This document shows, piece after piece, positions 17,770 to 26,792 of a stretch of DNA of 64,000 nt. Each line of letters starts with the position of its first letter. The stretch's first letter is position 1. A model generated the notes under the pieces. It did not search any database. It was given only the letters and a program-made list of their open reading frames with translations, and was not told the origin of the DNA. The position numbers were made by a program, and so were the translations under genes. The DNA comes from Paenibacillus sp. LHD-38 (lineage in GTDB: Bacteria; Bacillota; Bacilli; Paenibacillales; Paenibacillaceae), in assembly GCF_031157315.1 (NCBI RefSeq), contig NZ_JAVIFU010000002.1, forward strand, positions 222,943 through 286,942, written 5' to 3'.

Positions 17770-18934
17770 GCTGCTTCACCACCTTAGGCAGTCTTATGAC
17801 CGCAATTATTGTAAGCGCGAGTGCGATCAGTGTGAGAATTCCGATTCCGTGCCAAACGTCCGAGTCGTTGGTTTCGCTCATGATGGCACGAAGACTGATG
17901 TTAGCCCAATGATTAATCGTTAATTTATTAGCCCCGCCGACCAATTTCTCGACACCGGTCATCATGCCTCCGCTGAGAAATGTCATGCTGAATACGACGA
18001 TGGTAAATAAGGTTTGCGTCGTTTTTCTTGTACGGGCTATTGATGCGATCGTAATGGCTAGACCTGCGCCAGCCGCTGTCGTAAGCAAACAAATTAACGA
18101 AATGGCACCAAATTGCCCGCCCCAATCAACACCGTAAAAATAAGTTGTAAACACTACAATGACAACCGCTTGCAGCGCAGCAAGCATAACAGCGCCAACG
18201 ATGATGCCAAACACGATCACCCGGAATGAATGCGGGATGGCGTACAAGCGGTGAAGCGTACCGTTCTCTTTCTGGGTCAGCAATGCAATGGCTGCCGTCA
18301 TGCCCCCATAAAGCAGAAACATAATGAGGTACGCTGCCGAATAATATTGGATGGCAGAAGTCTCGCCAAAAAATTGGCTGTCACCCATTCCAAGATTATG
18401 AATGTCTATCGGTGATTCCGATGCGGCAGCTGATTGGCCGCTCTGCACGCCTGCTCCAGCAGCCGCCGCCTCGTCAAGCGTCTTCGTGGCTGCAATTTCC
18501 ATATTCACGCTAGACATATAACGATCGACAAACGCATCCGCTGCTATATTTTTCTCTTCGTAACGCCCGCTGTAGGTGAACCATTTAGAAGCGTCTCCCG
18601 CCAGCACTTGCTTGGAGAAGTAGTCAGGAATATATACGCCGTAATCCGCCAGGCCTTCTCGCACCCAGTCCTTTACTTCGCTTTCCGATTCCGCTTGAAG
18701 AACCTTAACATAGTGCCGATTGGCTTCATCGTTCCAAAATGAATCAATGCTTGCCTTCAACTCTCCTTGGTCCTCGTTGAAATAAGCAACTTTGGCAGGC
18801 TTAATCTCGGTATCGAACGCGCTGCCGAGCAGCAAAATCAATAGCAATGGCAATCCGATCAATATAATTAGAACGGAACGCATCCTGCTGTATTTAATCA
18901 ATTCATAATAAGCAGTCGTCCACCAAACTCTCAT
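17762..18934 (-). CDS. ABC-2 type exporter permease, LnrM/YfiM-like
   Basis: A 390-residue permease with the same plan as its downstream partner: N-terminal helix (about 19-40), a large external domain (about 45-210), and five C-terminal helices. ALLTQKENGTLHRLYAIP is the conserved cytoplasmic coupling segment. It starts 12 bases after the ATPase stop with AGGAGG, and overlaps the next permease. With ATPase and two unlike permeases next to a NarL-type two-component pair, the set matches the linearmycin-resistance system LnrJKLMN of Bacillus. Confidence 0.85.
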   Translation of the reverse strand: MRVWWTTAYYELIKYSRMRSVLIILIGLPLLLILLLGSAFDTEIKPAKVAYFNEDQGELKASIDSFWNDEANRHYVKVLQAESESEVKDWVREGLADYGVYIPDYFSKQVLAGDASKWFTYSGRYEEKNIAADAFVDRYMSSVNMEIAATKTLDEAAAAGAGVQSGQSAAASESPIDIHNLGMGDSQFFGETSAIQYYSAAYLIMFLLYGGMTAAIALLTQKENGTLHRLYAIPHSFRVIVFGIIVGAVMLAALQAVVIVVFTTYFYGVDWGGQFGAISLICLLTTAAGAGLAITIASIARTRKTTQTLFTIVVFSMTFLSGGMMTGVEKLVGGANKLTINHWANISLRAIMSETNDSDVWHGIGILTLIALALTIIAVIRLPKVVKQHA

Positions 18935-18946
18935 CGAAAGCTCCTC

Positions 18947-19891
18947 CTATTCGTCACGCAAATTGCGTCCGGTCATTTGCAGAAAGAGCGATTCGAGATT
19001 CGGCTCCACCCGTGTCAGCTTGCGAAGATTAATGCTGTGCTTCTGGATGATAAACAATAAATCTTGGAGAATGGACGGCGATTCCTTTACCGACACTTCA
19101 AGCGTCTTACCGTTATCCCGCTCATCCAGATGCTGCACGCCCGGATGCCCTGACATCTCATCCCGTGCTGGTCTCGGCAGCCCGTCAATTTCAAAAATAA
19201 GCTTCTCATCCTGTCCAACCTGGCGTTTTAATTCATCCTTCGTGCCGTATGCAATAAGCTTGCCTTGATCGAGGATACCGATTCTGGTGCATATCGCCTC
19301 CGCCTCTTCCATGTAGTGGCTTGTATAAATCACGGTTGAGCCAAGTTTATTTAAAGCTCTTACCGATTCTAAAATGTGATTTCTGGATTGCGGGTCAATG
19401 CCCACAGTCGGCTCATCCATAATAATCAGCTTTGGCCGGTGCATGATGGCGCATGCGATATTGAGCCGTCTCTTCATGCCGCCGGAAAACGTCGATGGCT
19501 TATCCTTAGCCTTATCCAGCAGCCCGACAAATTGCAGCGCTTCATCTACTCGATCGCGAAGCATCGAGCCTCGGAGGCCATACAGCTTCGCAAAAAAAGT
19601 TACGTTTTCCCTTGCAGTTAACGTTTCGTAGATCGCGAGCTCCTGCGGCACCAGCCCAATCCTTTTCTTTACTTCGAGCGGCTGCTTCCGTATGGAGAAG
19701 CCGTCAACCAAAATGTCGCCGCCGCTTGGATCCAGCAACCCCGACAGCATATGAATGGTTGTGCTTTTTCCTGCGCCGTTTGGACCCAGCAAACCGAAAA
19801 TTTCTCCTTCGCCGATATTAAAAGTAAGGTGGTTAACGGTTAACGTTGTATCATATTTCTTAACAACCTCGCGAAATGCAACTAGACTCAT
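18947..19891 (-). CDS. ABC exporter ATP-binding protein, LnrL/YfiL-like
   Basis: A 314-residue ATPase of the DrrA/CcmA type. Walker A is GPNGAGKST (about 35-43), the signature FSGGMKRR and Walker B LIIMDEPTVG follow, with a C-terminal extension of about 90 residues as in drug exporters. It is the first gene of the three-gene export operon and is divergent from the sensor kinase. Substrate is not visible from sequence; LnrL relatives export amphipathic, membrane-active antibiotics. Confidence 0.9.
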   Translation of the reverse strand: MSLVAFREVVKKYDTTLTVNHLTFNIGEGEIFGLLGPNGAGKSTTIHMLSGLLDPSGGDILVDGFSIRKQPLEVKKRIGLVPQELAIYETLTARENVTFFAKLYGLRGSMLRDRVDEALQFVGLLDKAKDKPSTFSGGMKRRLNIACAIMHRPKLIIMDEPTVGIDPQSRNHILESVRALNKLGSTVIYTSHYMEEAEAICTRIGILDQGKLIAYGTKDELKRQVGQDEKLIFEIDGLPRPARDEMSGHPGVQHLDERDNGKTLEVSVKESPSILQDLLFIIQKHSINLRKLTRVEPNLESLFLQMTGRNLRDE

Positions 19892-19965
19892 CCATCCTCA
19901 TCCTCCTGGTTTGTTTCTGATAAACCTATTGTAAACCAGGGCAATCTTGGAAACAGGTCAAATAA

Positions 19966-20006
19966 GTCACCTTCTGGAGGTGACAAAAGTCATCTCTTTA
20001 AATGAC
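19966..20006. promoter_or_regulatory. Two adjacent palindromes, probable response-regulator sites
   Basis: Between the divergent ABC operon and kinase gene lie GTCACCTTCTGGAGGTGAC (19966-19984) and, 4 bases on, GTCATCTCTTTAAATGAC (19989-20006). Both are GTCAn...nTGAC inverted repeats of similar size with centres about 22 bp apart (two helical turns), as expected for a dimeric NarL-type regulator. Confidence 0.5.
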
Positions 20007-20111
20007 CGGGCTGAAAGCGTGAAGGTTATATGAAAACCTTCCTCTCTAGTCGTTCGTCAATCAGAGATTGTGCTATAATGAAGCAAATTCAGCTGCGGGA
20101 GCTATTTCGAT

Positions 20112-21242
20112 ATGAATATACTGCTGTATCGGATTCGAGCCTTACTGGTAGCGGTACCTTCCGTTATTAGTATCGTGAACGTCAGCCCTAGCTTCTATGC
20201 CCTCTATACGGCCTCTGTCCTGCTTGCGCTTCTGCTGATAAAGACTAGCTCGTTATTTCCTAAATATCGCAATCTATTGCTGGTTGCCGAGCTTATCAGC
20301 TTCGCCTGGTTTTCCTATACCTATGGGGGATTCCTGTTTCTCTTGCTGTTCTCCACTCTCATTGCCTCTTTCCGCGGCAGACCTGACCGAACGCGAAGTG
20401 TCCTATGGTCTGCTATAGGGTTAATGGCATTAATCGCTGGATTGCAAAACAATGATCATCATCTGCTCCTGACTGCGGCTGTACTGTGGGTCATGACAGC
20501 AGCAATACTCTACGCTACTAATGAATATGAGGAAAAGCATCATCACATAGAGGACTTGTACGAAGCGCTAGCCGCCAGTCATGCCGAGCTCGATGCCGCG
20601 AGAATCCGAATGCAGGAATATGCCCTGCAGGTTGAGTATCAAGCCCAGATTGAAGAGCGCAACCGGATCGCCAAAGATATCCACGATGATCTGGGGCACC
20701 GGCTGATTCGCGTCAAAATGATGTCGGAAGCCGCTCTGCATTTATTTAATGCGGACACCGTCAGGGCACGCGGCACAGTCGAGCAAATACGCGATCAACT
20801 GCAGGACAGCATGGAGCTAATGCGCCGTACTGTTAGGAGATTGGCAGCGGACGGTGAAAAGGATGTCAGACGGTATGCGCTCGATCGACTCGTGGAAGAG
20901 TCGGCAGCTGGCCTCGGGATAACGGTCAGCTTCCAAGTAACCGGCAACCCTAGACCGCTTTATCCGAGTATGGAGCTCATCCTGTTCAAAAATGCCCAAG
21001 AAGCCATCACGAATGCCGTTCGTCACGGAAAAGCGACGTCTGTTACGGTAGACCTTGACTTCCTTGCTTCAAGCGTTGCCCTTACGATAGCGAATAACGG
21101 CAGCCTGCCGGAAGAGCCGATAGAAGCCGGGCTTGGCATGCGAGGCATGAGAGAGAGGATGGCATTGATCGGCGGCCGAGTGGAATGGAAAAAGTCTGAT
21201 CGGTTCTCTATCACGACGACGCTTCCGCTGCTTGGCGGATAA
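20112..21242 (+). CDS. Sensor histidine kinase, NarL-type (HisKA_3), LnrJ/YfiJ-like
   Basis: A 376-residue membrane kinase. About five hydrophobic helices fill residues 8-135 with almost no extracytoplasmic loop, so the signal is probably sensed within the membrane. A coiled-coil linker leads to the phospho-acceptor helix ERNRIAKDIHDDLGHRL (His191), then an HATPase domain with NAQEAITNAVRHG and GLGMRGMRERM. The gene is divergent from the LnrLMN-like exporter and 37 bp ahead of its response regulator. A TATAAT-like -10 lies at 20074-20079. Confidence 0.88.
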   Translation: MNILLYRIRALLVAVPSVISIVNVSPSFYALYTASVLLALLLIKTSSLFPKYRNLLLVAELISFAWFSYTYGGFLFLLLFSTLIASFRGRPDRTRSVLWSAIGLMALIAGLQNNDHHLLLTAAVLWVMTAAILYATNEYEEKHHHIEDLYEALAASHAELDAARIRMQEYALQVEYQAQIEERNRIAKDIHDDLGHRLIRVKMMSEAALHLFNADTVRARGTVEQIRDQLQDSMELMRRTVRRLAADGEKDVRRYALDRLVEESAAGLGITVSFQVTGNPRPLYPSMELILFKNAQEAITNAVRHGKATSVTVDLDFLASSVALTIANNGSLPEEPIEAGLGMRGMRERMALIGGRVEWKKSDRFSITTTLPLLGG

Positions 21243-21279
21243 CGGAATTTAGAGTGTTTAGAAATGAGGTTATGTGCTT

Positions 21280-21921
21280 ATGATCCAGGTGCTGGTCGTG
21301 GATGATGATCCATTTATCCGAGAGAGCATGAAGGTGATTTTGGAGCTGGATAATGATTTGCATGTTGCAGGGGTTTGCGGCAACGGGCAAGAAGCTGCTG
21401 CGTTTGCTTGTCATAATAAAGTCGATGTTGTACTAATGGATATTCGGATGCCCATTTGTGACGGCGTAGAGGGAACCAAGCTGCTCCGCGCGCTTGACTC
21501 TCCCCCTGCTGTCCTCATCTTAACGACCTTTGATGACGATGAATACATCGCACAAGCGATTCGTAACGGAGCTAACGGCTATTTGCTCAAAAATGTACCG
21601 CCTAGCCGCATTATCAGCGGCATTAAGACCGTCCATGAAGGCAATGTCCTCATTCATCCGGACATTGCCCGCAAGCTGGCAGGGATGCTTGAAACGCCGC
21701 GTGCCGAATCCGGCAAAGCAGCAGCCATTGCAGGCCTTACGCAAACCGAGGTTCAAATTGTAAAATTAATTGCCGATGGGCAATCCAACAAGGAAATTGC
21801 GGCATCCTTATTTTTAAGCGAGGGCACGATCAAAAATTATATTACTGAAATATTAAATAAACTTGAGCTTCGCGACCGTACCCAAATCGCAATCTTTTAT
21901 TTGAAATTAGCGCATCAATGA
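21280..21921 (+). CDS. Response regulator, NarL/FixJ family, LnrK/YfiK-like
   Basis: A 213-residue DNA-binding regulator. The receiver domain has the acidic triad start VVDDDPF, phospho-acceptor Asp54 (VVLMDIRMP), the Thr in LILTTFDDDE and Lys in YLLKNVPP. The LuxR-type helix-turn-helix (LTQTEVQIVKLIADGQSNKE) is at 150-205. ATG 21280 is chosen, about 10 bases after GAGG; a GTG at 21274 adds two residues. It probably binds the paired palindromes at 19966-20006 to activate the divergent exporter. Confidence 0.9.
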   Translation: MIQVLVVDDDPFIRESMKVILELDNDLHVAGVCGNGQEAAAFACHNKVDVVLMDIRMPICDGVEGTKLLRALDSPPAVLILTTFDDDEYIAQAIRNGANGYLLKNVPPSRIISGIKTVHEGNVLIHPDIARKLAGMLETPRAESGKAAAIAGLTQTEVQIVKLIADGQSNKEIAASLFLSEGTIKNYITEILNKLELRDRTQIAIFYLKLAHQ

Positions 21922-21946
21922 TTTTTAAATTAAAGGAGATTAAACC

Positions 21947-22594
21947 ATGACAACACAGACCACCTCAGCAAAGCTAGCTGGATTTACGCAGGCCGATTTC
22001 GATGTTTTTGGAATCGAGGGTCTCGAAGAGCGAATGGCGGCCATTCAAAATCAGATTCAACCAAAGTTTCGGGCACTCGGGGAGCAGCTTAGCGTTGATG
22101 CTGCAGTGCATGCCGGCAACGAGATGTACCTGCATGTAGCTAGGCACGCCCGCCGCAAGGTCAATCCGCCTAAGGATACCTGGCTGGCGATTTGCAGCAA
22201 CAAACGCGGCTACAAAGCACACCCGCATTTTCAGCTTGGCTTATTTGATGACCATTTGTTTCTATGGCTGGCGCTTATTTACGAGGTTCCGAACAAAGCC
22301 AATATCGCAACTGCTTTCTTAAAACAAATCGACGATGTCATCGCGAATGTACCTAAGGATTACGTGCTTTCTCTTGATCATATGAAAAAAGAATCGACTG
22401 CGGTCAGCACGATGACAAAGAAGGACTGGAAAGACGCGCTTGTTCGTTTCCGGGACGTACAGAAGGCTGAGCTCCTTATCGGACGACATGTGCAGGTAAA
22501 TGATCCCATCCTGCGCGACGGCGAAGCGCTGCTTGCTCTTGCTTCTGCTACGTATGAAACGCTGATGCCGCTTTACCATATGTCGAACATATAA
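21947..22594 (+). CDS. DUF1054 / UPF0637 family protein (YktB-like)
   Basis: A 215-residue soluble protein with the family's hallmark stretches FTQADFDVFGIEGLEERM, ARHARRKVNPPKDTW and AHPHFQLGLFDDHLFLWLAL. Relatives are conserved in Bacillales; their function is not established. An AAGGAG site precedes the ATG. It lies 25 bp after the response regulator and may be read on the same transcript, but a link to the exporter is not evident. A repeat copy and a strong terminator follow. Confidence 0.85.
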   Translation: MTTQTTSAKLAGFTQADFDVFGIEGLEERMAAIQNQIQPKFRALGEQLSVDAAVHAGNEMYLHVARHARRKVNPPKDTWLAICSNKRGYKAHPHFQLGLFDDHLFLWLALIYEVPNKANIATAFLKQIDDVIANVPKDYVLSLDHMKKESTAVSTMTKKDWKDALVRFRDVQKAELLIGRHVQVNDPILRDGEALLALASATYETLMPLYHMSNI

Positions 22595-22605
22595 TCGTAT
22601 TATAA

Positions 22606-22700
22606 GCGTAAACGGCTGTCGCCGTCCTCTGTGGCAAAAGCAGTCGTTTCGCGGAGATATATAAGAATTTATATGTGAAAACATATAAATTCTTATATAA
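22606..22700 (+). repeat. Dispersed intergenic palindromic repeat, copy 1 (full length)
   Basis: A 95-bp element with three parts: a 5' box GCGTAAACGGCTGTCGCC, a middle box CAGTCGTTTCGCGGAGA, and an AT-rich 3' palindrome (about 18-bp arms around TGAAAA). Homologous copies lie at 32191-32288 (opposite strand), 43694-43767 and a 5' fragment at 46518-46538. Here it follows the YktB-like gene. Confidence 0.75.
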
Positions 22701-22703
22701 TAA

Positions 22704-22751
22704 AAAAGAGCTGTCCCAGCAAGGCATAACGCCTTCTGGGACAGCTCTTTT
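22704..22751. terminator. Strong bidirectional terminator
   Basis: A perfect 16-bp outer stem (22704-22719 with 22736-22751) encloses a second stem aaggc/gcctt. A-run and T-run flanks serve both the YktB-like gene (rightward) and the RND pump gene (leftward). Confidence 0.85.
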
Positions 22752-22754
22752 CAG

Positions 22755-25700
22755 TTAAAGCTGCTGAGCAGCTGCGGCTTCCGTTTGTGCGGATGCTGCG
22801 TTAGCGCGTCTTTGTTTGCGTGAAGTGCGGAAGAACAACAGCTCATACACGCAAGGAACAATAATCAGGGTAAGCAGCGTTGCCGCGATCAAGCCGCCGA
22901 TGACGACGATCGCAAGGCTTTGCGAAACGATGCTTCCCGATTCATGTGAACCGAATACGAGCGGCAGCATCGCCGATACTGTGGCTACTGCCGTCATCAC
23001 GATCGGACGCATGCGCGTCGTTGCTGCTTCGATCAGCGATTCGCGAATGGACATCGTCTGCTCATTTTGCTTCACTCGGTCAATTAAGACAATCGCATTC
23101 GTAACCACGATTCCGATCAGCATCAGCGCTCCGAACATCGCCGTGAAGTCTGGCGTAACGCCCGTTACAAGCAAGCCTGTAACCGCACCGATGGCAGCTA
23201 GCGGCAAGGAAATCATAATCGCCAGCGGCGCTCGCAGCGTCTTAAACGTCAATACCATGATGAGGTATACGATACCGATGGAAATAAGCGCCGTTAAGCC
23301 CAAATCCGCAAAATCACTTGACTGATCAGCGGATGCTCCGCCCACTGAAAGGGATACTCCATCAGGCAGCTTAAGCGCATCTGCCGCTTTATTGATTTCT
23401 TCCCCAACGACCGACAGCTCTTTAGGCTCCGCGTTAGCCGTTACACGAATGTAAGTCTTTCCTTCTTTATGGTAATACAAGGAAGGCTCATCAGAGCGAA
23501 CCAGTTCTGCAACTTTCGATATTGGCATTGCGCCAGCCTCTGTCATGACCGTCAGTTGTTCTAGCTCGGTTGTTGACGCTGGATTCACGACTGGCTGCAA
23601 AATGACCGGTGTATCGCTCTCCTCTATTTGGATCGTACCGATTGGCAGCGGATTGAGCATGCTTTGCAGCTGCATAGCGACCTCTTGGCCTTTAGCCAGG
23701 GTAGGATCGACTTTAAAGGAATAGACCGATTTTTTCTCTTCTTGGTTGCTTTCTACCTTCTGCACGCCGTCAATCGGTTTAACCGCTGCAATCAATTGAT
23801 CTGATGTTTGAGTAAGCTGCTCAATGTTGTCGCCTGTCACATCGATATAGATTTGCGAGGATCCCCCGCCCATCATTAAATCAGATGCATTTGCGGTCAA
23901 AACGGCGTCTTTATAATTATCCTTCTGCGCTTTCACATTCTCCATAAACAGCTCTGCGTCAACGTTATCCTTCAAATCGATCATATACGTAATCAGGGTA
24001 GGCGATGATACCGATCCGTATTTCGCTGCATCAGCGCTATTGCCGAGCATCATCATGACCCATTCAATATCCTGATCGGCAGTCAGGTAGGATTCGAATT
24101 TCTTTCCTTCTTCCAGTACACGATCCGCCGGCGTTTCACTCGGATATTGCAAGGTTACATTAATGTTCTCAGCGCTGGAAGAGTCGAGCGCTCCCTTTGG
24201 CATGAACACATATGCGCTGATTGAGCCTGCGAATAGCAGCACCGCTATAAGAAGCGGTACGATTTTGTGAGCAAGGTTCCATCTGATAAATGCTGCGAAT
24301 TTAGGCGAACCGGCATGCTCCTTCTCCTTCGTTCCCCGCAGCAGCACGGCGCTTAAGAGCGGCACTACCGTCAAGGCAACAAGTAAGGAAGCAAGCAGCG
24401 AATAAGCAACTGTCAGTGCGAATGGCAGCAGGAATGCCTGCAATGATCCGCGCAAAAGGCCCATCGGTAAAAATACCGCAACCGTCACAAGCGTAGACGA
24501 TGTTATCGCGGAGGAAACTTCTTTCGTCGCGTCCGTAATCAGCTTAACCGAAAATGACTCTTTTTGGAGTCTTCTGTATATATTCTCGATAACGACTATA
24601 CTGTCATCAACGAGTCGTCCAACGGCCACCGCAACGCCACCTAGCGTGATAATGTTGAGCGATACGCCTGATAGCTGAAGCAAATATAATGTAATGCCAA
24701 GCGACAGCGGAATCGATACAATCGTTACGATCGTAGCTTTGAAATTACGCATGAACAATAAGATTACGATCGTAGCGAACAATGCTCCGAGCAGCACCTC
24801 GCGCATCATGCTGTTTACGGATGATACGACCGAATCGGAAGTACTTAGAATAATCGAGGCATCGATTCCTTTTAGGTCTGCATTTAAACGTTCAACTGTC
24901 TCTTCAATGCCTTTACCAACAGTAACGGCGTTCGCATCAGCAGATTTAGAGACGGTGTACATAATGGCATCCTTACCGTTCATACGGCTGATGCTCTCTT
25001 GATCCTTTGCAAATTCGACACTAGCGACATCGCCAAGCTGCACGCCGGCAGCGACAGGAAGCTTGCGGAGCGTTTCCAGATCCGTCACCTGGTCATATAC
25101 GTTGATATTGCCAGCCGCTCCGTCCAGCGTGCGTTCGCCAATCGAAACGGATGCTCCCCGGCCCTGCAGCACGCCCATTAGCGCTTGCATTGGTATGCCT
25201 GCAGCCGCGATCTTATCCGTATTCGGTATGATATGGACTGCCGGCGTTGATTTTCCGCTTATGCTGACCTCGCCTGCGCCCTCGGATTTCTGAAGCTCCG
25301 TCGTAACCTCTTTAAGCTTCGCTTCCTTTTCCTGCTCACTCATTCCGTCATCGAAGGTTAATGTAACCCATGCAATTGGAATCATGGACGTATTAAATTG
25401 AACAACGAATGGCTTCATTACATTCTCAGGAAGCTGTACCTGATCGACGATCCGCTCAATCTCAGCCTTAGCTTCCTTCATGTTTGTCTTCGAATCAAAA
25501 TTCAAATTGATTTGCGCATAACCGTCGCCAGAGGTCGAGAACATATCCGTTTTTCCTTTAACGAAGGTTACCGCCTCTTCCAGCGGATTTGTAACGGTCT
25601 GTTCCATTGACTTGGCGTCATTGCCTGGTCCAATAGCCGTAATCATAACCTGCGGGTTATCAGCTGCCGGCAAAAACTCCATCGGCAATCTAAAGTAGCT

Positions 25701-25784
25701 GATCACCCCCATCGCTAAAGCCATCATGACGATCAGGATGATGGCCGCCTTATTCCGGAACGACCATTCTGTCAATTTACTCAT
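22755..25784 (-). CDS. RND family efflux pump, SwrC/AcrB-like
   Basis: A 1009-residue inner-membrane pump of the hydrophobe/amphiphile efflux type. It has an N-terminal helix (about 13-30), two large extracytoplasmic loops and twelve predicted helices in two repeats. The fourth-helix motif GRLVDDSIVVIENIYRR carries the two Asp residues of the proton relay. Gram-positive relatives such as SwrC give resistance to the self-made lipopeptide surfactin. The ATG at 25784 follows AAGGAG by 10 bases. It is divergent from a TetR-controlled ABC exporter; one of the TetR operators lies on its side of the shared intergenic region. Confidence 0.9.
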   Translation of the reverse strand: MSKLTEWSFRNKAAIILIVMMALAMGVISYFRLPMEFLPAADNPQVMITAIGPGNDAKSMEQTVTNPLEEAVTFVKGKTDMFSTSGDGYAQINLNFDSKTNMKEAKAEIERIVDQVQLPENVMKPFVVQFNTSMIPIAWVTLTFDDGMSEQEKEAKLKEVTTELQKSEGAGEVSISGKSTPAVHIIPNTDKIAAAGIPMQALMGVLQGRGASVSIGERTLDGAAGNINVYDQVTDLETLRKLPVAAGVQLGDVASVEFAKDQESISRMNGKDAIMYTVSKSADANAVTVGKGIEETVERLNADLKGIDASIILSTSDSVVSSVNSMMREVLLGALFATIVILLFMRNFKATIVTIVSIPLSLGITLYLLQLSGVSLNIITLGGVAVAVGRLVDDSIVVIENIYRRLQKESFSVKLITDATKEVSSAITSSTLVTVAVFLPMGLLRGSLQAFLLPFALTVAYSLLASLLVALTVVPLLSAVLLRGTKEKEHAGSPKFAAFIRWNLAHKIVPLLIAVLLFAGSISAYVFMPKGALDSSSAENINVTLQYPSETPADRVLEEGKKFESYLTADQDIEWVMMMLGNSADAAKYGSVSSPTLITYMIDLKDNVDAELFMENVKAQKDNYKDAVLTANASDLMMGGGSSQIYIDVTGDNIEQLTQTSDQLIAAVKPIDGVQKVESNQEEKKSVYSFKVDPTLAKGQEVAMQLQSMLNPLPIGTIQIEESDTPVILQPVVNPASTTELEQLTVMTEAGAMPISKVAELVRSDEPSLYYHKEGKTYIRVTANAEPKELSVVGEEINKAADALKLPDGVSLSVGGASADQSSDFADLGLTALISIGIVYLIMVLTFKTLRAPLAIMISLPLAAIGAVTGLLVTGVTPDFTAMFGALMLIGIVVTNAIVLIDRVKQNEQTMSIRESLIEAATTRMRPIVMTAVATVSAMLPLVFGSHESGSIVSQSLAIVVIGGLIAATLLTLIIVPCVYELLFFRTSRKQRRANAASAQTEAAAAQQL

Positions 25785-25940
25785 TTGTTTCCGACTCCTT
25801 TTCCCTCTACGGTTTTCTAGTGTTTTGTCTTTTCTAATCATAGTAGGAAGTACGAATGAGAAAAAACGTCCAGAGAATGGATTTGGTTCTCGCCCTTAGT
25901 CGGAAATCAACTACGACTGAAGACCGATGTAATCGAAAAA

Positions 25941-25957
25941 AATGAGTAAGTACTCAC
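25941..25957. promoter_or_regulatory. TetR-type operator O1
   Basis: AATGAGTAAGTACTCAC: a near-palindrome TGAGTA-AG-TACTCA. It is the exact reverse complement of O2 at 25990-26006 and ends right at the -35 box of the ABC exporter promoter. Confidence 0.7.
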
Positions 25958-25986
25958 TTCTAAATTATTGCGATTCCCTCTATAAT
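25958..25986 (+). promoter_or_regulatory. Promoter of the ABC exporter-tetR operon
   Basis: A perfect TATAAT (25981-25986) preceded by 17 bp and a weak TTCTAA -35 (25958-25963). The core promoter exactly fills the space between the two operators. Confidence 0.65.
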
Positions 25987-25989
25987 AAA

Positions 25990-26006
25990 GTGAGTACTTA
26001 CTCATT
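25990..26006. promoter_or_regulatory. TetR-type operator O2
   Basis: GTGAGTACTTACTCATT, the exact reverse complement of O1, placed 3 bases after the -10 box and just ahead of the ribosome site. Binding here would block transcription start. Confidence 0.7.
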
Positions 26007-26027
26007 ATGAAAAAAGGAGTGTGCGAT

Positions 26028-26792
26028 ATGACTCTATTCAGCCCCGCTGCACCTACAAAATCAAGCATCGCAGTAGAACTGCAAGGCATCACCCGCAGGT
26101 TTAGCGGCCGTACCGTGCTTGAGGGAATTACGCTCTCCATCCCGCAGGGCGAGCTGTTTGGCTTGTTAGGCCCTTCCGGTTCGGGCAAAACAACGCTAAT
26201 AAAGATAATGACAGGAATTGACCGGGCGGATGACGGTTCGGTTCGAATGCTCGGTGAGAAGATGCCGCAGCTGAAAATGCTGCAAGCCTTCGGTTACATG
26301 GCGCAATCGGATGCACTGTACAATGAATTGACAGGGAAACAAAATTTAGCTTTTTTTGGCGCCATGTTTGGTCTAAAGGGTGAAGCGCTACAAGCCCGGA
26401 TTCAGGCCGTTTCCAAACTTGTTGCATTGACCGATCATCTAAACAAACAGACCGCCGCTTATTCCGGAGGAATGAAAAGAAGGCTATCGCTTGCCATCGC
26501 CCTCCTGCATGAACCTAAGCTGCTCGTGCTAGACGAGCCGACGGTGGGCATTGATCCGGTCTTGCGCAAGTCCATTTGGAAGGAGCTCTCCGAGCTTGCC
26601 ACACAGGGCGTGACTATTATTTTGACGACTCATGTCATGGATGAAGCAGAGAAATGCGATCGCTTAGGTCTGATCCGGAGCGGAAAGCTCATAGCAGTCG
26701 ATACGCCGCAAGCCCTCAAGGAGCAGGCTGGCTGCAGCACGTTAGAAGAAGCGTTCATTGCGCTTGGCGAGAACGAAGGTGACCAGCGATGA
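26028..26792 (+). CDS. ABC exporter ATP-binding protein
   Basis: A 254-residue ATPase with Walker A GPSGSGKTT, signature YSGGMKRRLSLA and Walker B LLVLDEPTVG, of the multidrug/antibiotic (CcmA) class. ATG 26028 has AAAGGAG 8 bases upstream. Its end overlaps the permease start by 4 bases (ATGA), indicating translational coupling. The operon is ATPase, permease, TetR, under a promoter flanked by twin operators. Substrate unknown. Confidence 0.9.
   Translation: MTLFSPAAPTKSSIAVELQGITRRFSGRTVLEGITLSIPQGELFGLLGPSGSGKTTLIKIMTGIDRADDGSVRMLGEKMPQLKMLQAFGYMAQSDALYNELTGKQNLAFFGAMFGLKGEALQARIQAVSKLVALTDHLNKQTAAYSGGMKRRLSLAIALLHEPKLLVLDEPTVGIDPVLRKSIWKELSELATQGVTIILTTHVMDEAEKCDRLGLIRSGKLIAVDTPQALKEQAGCSTLEEAFIALGENEGDQR

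Noticed and set aside
22816..23325. 169-residue frame antisense to the RND pump
   Set aside because: Shadow of a conserved gene in its opposite frame; no start signal.
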